Positions 30,650-36,127 of a stretch of 36,127 nucleotides of DNA are shown here, piece after piece. The position numbers were made by a program, and so were the translations under genes. Numbering within the stretch: the first letter of the stretch is position 1; every line of letters begins with the position of its first letter. The stretch comes from an uncultured Collinsella sp. (GTDB lineage Bacteria; Actinomycetota; Coriobacteriia; Coriobacteriales; Coriobacteriaceae), in contig CAUBMI010000016.1 of the NCBI GenBank assembly GCA_958436995.1, positions 1 through 36,127 of the forward strand. Reading direction: 5' to 3'. The notes below the pieces were generated by a model, which was not told the DNA's origin, made no database searches, and saw only the letters and a list, made by a program, of their open reading frames with translations.

Positions 30650-31615
30650 TTATCGTTTCCAAAAGTGGAGGATCAGGGTCGTACGGTTTTGCTGCTCGGT
30701 TTTGACCAGGATGTTGTGGATGTGGGTCTTGACGGTACCCACGGCAAGGAAGAGCTCGTCAGCGATCTCTTGGTTCGATTTGCCCAACACAACCAGACGC
30801 ATGACTTCGGTTTCGCGGTTGGAGAGCTTGTAGGCGTTGAGATAGAAGGGCATCTGCTCTTCGATGTGTCGATCAAGATCGCTGACGTTCTTTTCCTCGG
30901 GCGCCTCCTGCATGCGAATCGAAAGCACGTGATAGGCATAGATGATCAGCAGAATCGCAAAGTAGCACGCAAAGATGTTCTCGCTAAAGTTGCGCTCGGA
31001 CAGGTACAGCTGCAGCCAAGAGGGTGCCAGGCTCATGGGAACAACAAGGATGTTGTAGAAATCCTCGGCAACGATGCACCCGACCAGAATGGCGCCGATA
31101 ATGAGGTGCTTTCGTTGATTGTTGACGCGCGCCTTAAGCTCGACCTGCGTGCTTTTATGCGCCGTCCAAAAGATATACAGTCCCACAAATACAAGGAATA
31201 CCTGACGCATCGTGTAGTAGAGCCATTGATGTATGGGGCCGTAGGGGACAGCGACAATGATCAGCAGCTCGCTCAGGAAGAACGTTGCGACGGGAATAAC
31301 AAACTGCTTTTTTGAATGTTTGTCGAGCAAGTCCATGGCAATGAGCCAGATAAAAGCTTGTGAAGCGGTCGCCACAAGGGTCCGCAACACAGGCATGGTA
31401 ATTGAGTAATAGTCGCTGGCTGGAAAACTCTGGTTTTGCAACGTGTATTCAAAAAAGAAGATCTCGGTCATCTCGATGGCATAGCAAATAAAAACGCCGC
31501 TGCCATAGATAAAGAAGCGTCGACGAGACGAGGCATAGGCGGCAAGCGAAAGCACTGCCGTCACAATACAGATCACGAGTATCGCTAGGGTATAGAAGAA
31601 CATCAGGGTGTTCAT
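30650..31615 (-). CDS. membrane-bound LuxR-family transcriptional regulator
   Basis: The 321-residue protein has seven probable membrane helices in residues 1-245, starting MNTLMFFYTLAILVICIVTAVLSLAAYA, followed by a LuxR/NarL helix-turn-helix (LSNRETEVMRLVVLGKSNQEIADELFLAVGTVKTHIHNILVK) near the C-terminus. Such membrane LuxR proteins are frequent in Coriobacteriia, and their signals are mostly unknown. The start at 31615 was chosen because GGGGCGGTGG lies upstream; an in-frame ATG at 31630 has no ribosome binding site. It is divergent from the agmatine genes and may control them, but that is inference from position only. Confidence 0.88.
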   Translation of the reverse strand: MNTLMFFYTLAILVICIVTAVLSLAAYASSRRRFFIYGSGVFICYAIEMTEIFFFEYTLQNQSFPASDYYSITMPVLRTLVATASQAFIWLIAMDLLDKHSKKQFVIPVATFFLSELLIIVAVPYGPIHQWLYYTMRQVFLVFVGLYIFWTAHKSTQVELKARVNNQRKHLIIGAILVGCIVAEDFYNILVVPMSLAPSWLQLYLSERNFSENIFACYFAILLIIYAYHVLSIRMQEAPEEKNVSDLDRHIEEQMPFYLNAYKLSNRETEVMRLVVLGKSNQEIADELFLAVGTVKTHIHNILVKTEQQNRTTLILHFWKR

Positions 31616-31944
31616 CTGCCACCGCCCCATTTCATTTCATCTATGGCCGAGCCCTGTATACCTTGTGGGATATAGACGTCTCAACCCTTCGTTCCATTGC
31701 GGATTAGGCGCCGAGATACAGCATAGCCGTATACCGTTCGCGGTTCTAGATAGTAAACCCCCTGCAAGCTGGCTACCTGCGGGTTTATATTGGTTTAGAG
31801 GGGGTGTAACTCCGTGAACGGTCTTTAATCCCGAATAAACTAGGTAAAAATTGCATACGGGTGAATGATGGTCTTGTCAACACGAGGCGTGATGTTCGAG
31901 CGCCTCATAGCAATAGTCGGCACGACCGGCGGAAAGGAATCGAC
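31616..31944. promoter_or_regulatory. divergent LuxR / ptcA control region
   Basis: TAAACCC (31754-31760) and GGGTTTA (31781-31787) form a hairpin stem, and CCGTGAACGGTC lies at 31812-31823, a copy of the recurring motif. TAAACT at 31836-31841 is a possible -10. I see no clear ArgR box. Confidence 0.45.
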
Positions 31945-33018
31945 ATGGCGCTGCCTAAGGATTTCATCGACACCAACGACTTCACCAAAGAGCAGATCAT
32001 GGCTATCGAGGATCTTGGCCTGGCAATGAAGAAGGCCATCAAGGTCGACGGTTATTATCCGCACCTGCTCCGCAACCAGAGCCTCGGCATGATCTTCCAG
32101 CAGGTTTCTACCCGCACCCGTCTTTCCTTCGAGACCGCTATGACCGACCTCGGCGGCCACGCTCAGTTCTATGGCCCTGGCACCATCCAGCTCGGTGGTC
32201 ACGAGTCCCTGGGCGACACCGCTCGCGTTATGGGCTCGCTGCTCGACATCATGATGGCTCGCGTCGACCGTCACAAGGACGTCGCCGGCCTCGCCGAGGG
32301 CTCCGCTGCCCCCGTCATCAACGGCATGTCCGAGTTCAACCATCCCACGCAGGAGATGGGCGACCTCATGACCATGCTCGAGAACCTCCCCGAGGGCAAG
32401 AAGATCGAGGACTGCACCCTGGCCTTCATCGGCGACGCCACCCAGGTCTGCGTCTCCCTCATGTTCATCGCCTCCAAGGTCGGCATGAAGTTTGTCCAGT
32501 TTGGACCCAAGGGCCACCAGATCCCCGACGGCGGCCTGCACGTTGGCACCGTTGAGGAGCGCGCCGAGTTCGGCAAGCAGATGATGGCCATCGCCGAGGA
32601 GAACTGCAAGGTCTCCGGCGGCTCCGTCGTCATCTCCGACGACATCGAGTGCATCAAGGGCGCCGACTTCATCTACACCGACGTGTGGTATGGCCTGTAC
32701 GACGAGGAGGTCTCGGGCGAGAACTACATGGACGTGTTCTACCCCAAGTATCAGGTCACCATGGACATGATGAACTTCGCCGGCCCCAACTCCAAGTTCA
32801 TGCACTGCCTGCCGGCCACTCGCAACGAGGAAGTCGTCGACGAGGTTATGGACGATCCCGAGCGCTCCCTGTGCTGGGTCGAGGCCGAGAACCGCAAGCA
32901 CTCCATCCGTGCTCTCCTCGCTGCCCTGGGCAAGCGCACCCCGCTCAACGACGAGGGTGTCGAGTACTCCGCCAAGGCCGAGCTTCACGCCGCTCTCGAG
33001 GCTCTCGAGCAGCTCTAA
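31945..33018 (+). CDS. ptcA: putrescine carbamoyltransferase
   Basis: The 357-residue enzyme converts carbamoylputrescine and phosphate to putrescine and carbamoyl phosphate. It has the carbamoyltransferase motifs STRTR (55-59), HPTQ and HCLPATR. Its sequence follows enterococcal PTCase, not ornithine carbamoyltransferase, in stretches such as NQSLGMIFQQVSTRTR, IQLGGHESLGDTARV, DATQVCVSLMFI and DVWYGLYDEEVSGE. The neighbours aguD and aguA support this. GGAAAGGA precedes ATG 31945. Automatic annotation may call it argF. Confidence 0.92.
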   Translation: MALPKDFIDTNDFTKEQIMAIEDLGLAMKKAIKVDGYYPHLLRNQSLGMIFQQVSTRTRLSFETAMTDLGGHAQFYGPGTIQLGGHESLGDTARVMGSLLDIMMARVDRHKDVAGLAEGSAAPVINGMSEFNHPTQEMGDLMTMLENLPEGKKIEDCTLAFIGDATQVCVSLMFIASKVGMKFVQFGPKGHQIPDGGLHVGTVEERAEFGKQMMAIAEENCKVSGGSVVISDDIECIKGADFIYTDVWYGLYDEEVSGENYMDVFYPKYQVTMDMMNFAGPNSKFMHCLPATRNEEVVDEVMDDPERSLCWVEAENRKHSIRALLAALGKRTPLNDEGVEYSAKAELHAALEALEQL

Positions 33019-33150
33019 GCCTTAAGCCTGCTAAACGCACGTTTGCGGGCGGCGGATGCTCGTCTCCTGTCGTCCGCTCACCGAGGCTCAGGCAATTGCC
33101 TTAGTACCTTGGGCCTCGGATCTGTCCAAGACTGAGCGAAGGAGCTCATC
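33019..33150 (+). other. ptcA-aguD intercistronic hairpins
   Basis: CCGAGGC (33081-33087) pairs with GCCTCGG (33113-33119) around the perfect palindrome AGGCAATTGCCT (33090-33101). There is no T-run. It may modulate aguD expression or protect the ptcA message. Confidence 0.45.
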
Positions 33151-34590
33151 ATGAGCGACGGAAAGAAAAAGCTTTCCTTCTTGACGGTCATTTCGACCAT
33201 CATCTGCGTCGTCTTCGTTTGCGAGGCCGCCGCTCCTGCTGCTGCCATTGGCAACCAGCAGTTCTTCTGGTGGATCTTCCTGATCCTGACCTTCCTGCTT
33301 CCCTACGGCATGGTTGTCGCCGAGCTCGGTACCACCTATGACGGCGAGGGCGGCATTTACGACTGGGTACGCGATGGCCTGGGCGACAAATGGGGCGCCC
33401 GCATCTCGTACTACTACTGGGTCAACTACCCGCTGTGGATCGCCTCGCTGGCTACCATGTTCCCCGACATTTTGGGCATGGTCTTTGGCGTCGAGTTCAA
33501 CTTGATCGCCAAGATGGGTATCGATCTTGCCTTTGTGTGGATCGTCTATCTCATGGGCCGCTCCAAGGCGGCCGACTCCGAGTGGGTCCTTAACGGTGGC
33601 GCCATCATCAAGGTCGCCGTCGCCGTTATCGTTGGCGCTTTGGGCATTTGGTATGCCATGGAGAACGGTTTTGCGAACGACATGTCCGCTGCCACCTTCC
33701 TGCCCGAGCTCACCAACACCAACGCTCTCGGTTACCTGTCGATCATCATCTTTAACTTCATGGGCTTCGAGGTCATCTGCACCATGACCGACGACATGGC
33801 CGATCCCGCTCGCGATATCCCCAAGGCCATCATCGTCGGTGGCCTGTCCATCGCCGTGATCTACCTGTTCGCTGGCTTTGGCATCGGCGCCGCCGTGCCG
33901 GCCGACTCCATCGATCCCGACTACGGCATGATCGTCGCAGTCCAGACCATGGTGGGCGACTCCATGATCTTTAAGGTCATCTGCATCGCCTTCCTGATCA
34001 CCCTGTTCGCCAACATGGCCGCTTGGTCCTTCGGCGTTAACTCCGTTGCTCGCTACGCTGCCGAGCACGGCAACATGCCCAAGGTCTTCGCCTCGATGAT
34101 CTCGGATGACGACATGCCCAACGGCGCCAACCTGGTCAACGCTGTCATTGCCTCCCTGGTGCTGTGCCTGCAGCTCGTTCCCATCGACGCCATCTCCAAC
34201 GGTGTCTTCTGGATGCTCTTTGGCACCTCTGTCGTCTTCCTGCTGTTGACCTACATCCCGATGTTCCCGGCGTTCCTCAACCTTCGTAAGAACGACCCCA
34301 ACCGTGAGCGCATCTTCACGTTCCCGTTTAAGGGCGCCATGATGAAGGTCATGCTGGCCATCCCCTGCATCGAGCTGGTTCTTGCCATCGTTGCCACGCT
34401 GATCCCGTTCTCCGCTGCTGAAATTGGCGACAAGGTCCCGATGATCGTTATCTTCATCGTGCTCGTGCTCATCGGCGAGGTCGTCCGCGTCGTCAGCGCT
34501 AAGGGCCGCGAGACCGAGTACAAGGGTCTGACCCCTGAGCTCGCAGCCCAGCGTCTCGCTGAGGAGGCCGCCGAGGCCGAGGAGAACTAG
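33151..34590 (+). CDS. aguD: agmatine/putrescine antiporter (APC family)
   Basis: The 479-residue transporter has about 12 hydrophobic helices and APC-family features, with the first helix VISTIICVVFVCEAAAPAAAIG, YGMVVAELGTTYDGEGGIYDWVRDGLG and FMGFEVICTMTDDMADPARDIPKAII. It lies between putrescine carbamoyltransferase and agmatine deiminase, the place of AguD in the agmatine deiminase pathway, where it exchanges agmatine for putrescine. The C-terminal 30 residues are Ala/Glu-rich. GAAGGAG precedes the ATG. Family is sure; substrate rests on context. Confidence 0.88.
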   Translation: MSDGKKKLSFLTVISTIICVVFVCEAAAPAAAIGNQQFFWWIFLILTFLLPYGMVVAELGTTYDGEGGIYDWVRDGLGDKWGARISYYYWVNYPLWIASLATMFPDILGMVFGVEFNLIAKMGIDLAFVWIVYLMGRSKAADSEWVLNGGAIIKVAVAVIVGALGIWYAMENGFANDMSAATFLPELTNTNALGYLSIIIFNFMGFEVICTMTDDMADPARDIPKAIIVGGLSIAVIYLFAGFGIGAAVPADSIDPDYGMIVAVQTMVGDSMIFKVICIAFLITLFANMAAWSFGVNSVARYAAEHGNMPKVFASMISDDDMPNGANLVNAVIASLVLCLQLVPIDAISNGVFWMLFGTSVVFLLLTYIPMFPAFLNLRKNDPNRERIFTFPFKGAMMKVMLAIPCIELVLAIVATLIPFSAAEIGDKVPMIVIFIVLVLIGEVVRVVSAKGRETEYKGLTPELAAQRLAEEAAEAEEN

Positions 34591-34958
34591 AGCACCCGGT
34601 TCTGGGGCTCCAACCCTCCTCGTGTACCAACGCGCGCTTCGTCGGGCTTGTCGCTCCCGACTCCGGGCACTCTAGCCTCTTCGGAGGCGTGTCCAAGCGA
34701 CAGGTTTGCTAACCATTCCCCCGGGGTGGGTGTGAGCGATAGCTCCGGTAACCACCGCCCACCCCAATCTCTCTTCCGTATCCTTCGTGCGTTTTGTCTC
34801 CGCGCACTTGGTTACGTCGTCGCTTGCCGGTGCGATTCCGTGAAAACCGGCACCGGGCGCCCCGACCTTTGCCGGGGAACGGGCGCCTACCATCTCTTGG
34901 TTTTAGGCTGCGGGTAACCCGCCCGCAGCAAGCGATCGTTCGATTTGGAGGAAATCTT
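34591..34958 (+). other. structured 368-base leader between aguD and aguA
   Basis: Several stems lie here: GGGGTGGG/CCCACCCC (34723-34730 and 34758-34765) enclosing GAGC-GATA-GCTC (34734-34745); GCCGGT/ACCGGC (34826-34831 and 34846-34851) in competition with CCGGTGC/GCACCGG (34827-34833 and 34850-34856); CCCCG/CGGGG (34860-34864 and 34873-34877); and GCTGCGGG/CCCGCAGC (34907-34914 and 34922-34929) just before the ribosome binding site. It looks like a regulatory leader. I do not recognise a known riboswitch class. Confidence 0.5.
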
Positions 34959-36127
34959 ATGCGTACGATCACCGAGTCCGAGTCCACCCCCAAGGCCGAC
35001 GGCTTCTTTATGCCCGCTGAGTTCGCCCCGCAGGATCGCGTGTGGATGGGCTGGCCCCACCGCACCGACACCTGGGCCCACGGCGCCAAGCCGGCCCAGA
35101 AGCAGTATGCCGCCATCGCCCGCGCCATCTCCGAGTTCACCCCGGTCTATATGTGCGCCAACCAGGTCGACTACGCCAACTGCAAGGCCGTCTTCGAGAA
35201 CGACGAGAACGTCACCGTCATCGAGATGACCACCGACGACGCCTGGTTCCGCGACACTGCCGCCACCTACGTCATCAACGGCAAGGGCGAGAAGCGCGCC
35301 AACCACTGGCACTTCAACGCCTACGGCGGCCTCGTCGACGGCCTGTACTTCCCGTGGGACAAGGACGAGCAGATCGCCCTCAAGATGGCTGAGCTCTCCG
35401 GCTGCCGCCGCTATCGTCCCGACGACATGATCCTCGAGGGCGGCTCCATCACCGTCGACGGCGAGGGCACCCTTGTCGTGACCGACCAGTGCCTGCTTTC
35501 CCCGGGCCGCACCTGCTCTGCGGTTCTGGAGGAGGAAGAGGATCCCGAGTCCATCTGGCCCAAGTACCGCAAGAAGTTTGAGCCCTGGAGCGAGGAGCTT
35601 CGCGCCTACATGGACGAGCACCTCAAGGATTACCTGGGTGTCGAGAAGGTCATCTGGGTCAAGGAGGGCATCGACCCCGAGGAGACCAACGGCCACATCG
35701 ACGACGTCGCCACGTTCATCGCGCCGGGCGTCATGGCCTGCATTTGGACCGACGATCCCGAGTATCCGTTCTACGAGCAGTGCCACGCTGCCTACGAGAC
35801 CCTCTCCAACGCCGTCGACGCCAAGGGCCGCAAGATGAAGGTCTACAAGCTCTGCATGCCCGTGAACCCGCTGTTCATGGACCAGGCTTCCTGCGACACC
35901 ATCGACGCCGACGAGAACGCCGAGCCGCGCGTCCCCGACGAGCCGCTGATCGCCTCCTACATGAACTACCTCGTGACCAACCACGGCGTTATCGTCCCGC
36001 AGTACGGCGACGAGAACGACCAGCTGGCCGTCGACACGCTCCAGAAGATCTACGACGAGGTCTGGGGCGAGGGCGTCTACAAGTGCGTCGGCGTTCAGTC
36101 CGAGCAGGTCGTCTTTGGCGGCGGCAA
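34959..36127 (+). CDS. aguA: agmatine deiminase (partial, cut by the window edge)
   Basis: The visible 389 residues cover almost all of AguA, which hydrolyses agmatine to carbamoylputrescine and ammonia. Landmarks are FFMPAEFAPQDRVWMGWPHR, the substrate-binding DDAWFRDTAATYVI, the catalytic-site EGGSITVDG, the His in NGHIDDVATFIAPG and VVFGGG at the very end. The catalytic Cys normally follows within a few residues of GGGN and lies outside the window. GGAGGAAAT precedes ATG 34959. With ptcA and aguD it makes up the agmatine deiminase system; a carbamate kinase would be expected downstream. Confidence 0.95.
   Translation, partial: MRTITESESTPKADGFFMPAEFAPQDRVWMGWPHRTDTWAHGAKPAQKQYAAIARAISEFTPVYMCANQVDYANCKAVFENDENVTVIEMTTDDAWFRDTAATYVINGKGEKRANHWHFNAYGGLVDGLYFPWDKDEQIALKMAELSGCRRYRPDDMILEGGSITVDGEGTLVVTDQCLLSPGRTCSAVLEEEEDPESIWPKYRKKFEPWSEELRAYMDEHLKDYLGVEKVIWVKEGIDPEETNGHIDDVATFIAPGVMACIWTDDPEYPFYEQCHAAYETLSNAVDAKGRKMKVYKLCMPVNPLFMDQASCDTIDADENAEPRVPDEPLIASYMNYLVTNHGVIVPQYGDENDQLAVDTLQKIYDEVWGEGVYKCVGVQSEQVVFGGG

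Noticed and set aside
31945..33018. Ornithine carbamoyltransferase (argF) as the identity of this gene
   Set aside because: Sequence stretches match putrescine carbamoyltransferase and the neighbours are agmatine pathway genes.
34826..34856. Resemblance of GGTGCGATTCC to a cobalamin riboswitch box
   Set aside because: The rest of the cobalamin consensus is absent and the downstream gene has no link to cobalamin.

Overview
The window has the look of a Coriobacteriia gut bacterium, most likely Collinsella or a close relative. Coding DNA is GC-rich, strong AGGAGG-type ribosome binding sites are common, the sugar genes resemble Firmicutes tagatose-pathway genes, and several families of short inverted repeats sit between genes. 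The genus is inferred from gene content and style, not from a marker gene.

Layout. Positions 1-500 hold the start of a secreted protein interrupted by an amber codon, and a tRNA-Thr. Positions 700-5750 hold a lone PTS EIIB-like gene that lacks its phosphorylatable His, galM, a DeoR regulator (probable LacR), a solitary AAA ATPase/DUF4143 gene behind three 34-bp-spaced repeats, and an array of four 57-bp hairpin units. Positions 5750-16000 hold a lactose PTS and tagatose-6-phosphate system: lacG and lacE on the minus strand, then a LacI regulator, lacF, an unknown membrane protein, lacA, lacB, lacX and lacC on the plus strand. Positions 16200-20430 hold the Leloir genes galT and galK with a divergent LacI regulator. 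Next come a flavodiiron protein, a second DeoR regulator and a class II aldolase that probably closes the tagatose pathway, since no class I LacD is present. Positions 24100-27200 hold a HAD phosphatase, an AraC regulator, a small ORF and a Nudix-Vsr fusion. Positions 27300-30320 encode a Bce-type ABC transporter. A membrane-bound LuxR regulator follows, then an agmatine deiminase cluster (ptcA, aguD, and aguA cut by the right edge).

How it works together. Lactose would be taken up and phosphorylated by LacF/LacE and split by LacG to glucose and galactose-6-P. LacAB, LacC and the class II aldolase would take galactose-6-P to triose phosphates. Free galactose would use GalM, GalK and GalT. Four matches to TGTTC-N5-TGTTY(R)RAT in front of the DeoR gene, lacF and lacA suggest one shared repressor. 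Separate LacI-type operators flank lacE and galK. The agmatine genes would convert agmatine to putrescine plus carbamoyl phosphate, giving ATP if a carbamate kinase lies outside the window.

The least explained parts are non-coding: a 152-bp inverted-repeat element present twice with compensatory arm changes (plus a shorter relative), the 57-bp hairpin array, the 34-bp-phased repeats before the ATPase, a recurring CCGTGAACGGT motif in regulatory regions, and a structured leader before aguA. Among proteins, the Nudix-Vsr fusion and the His-less EIIB stand out.
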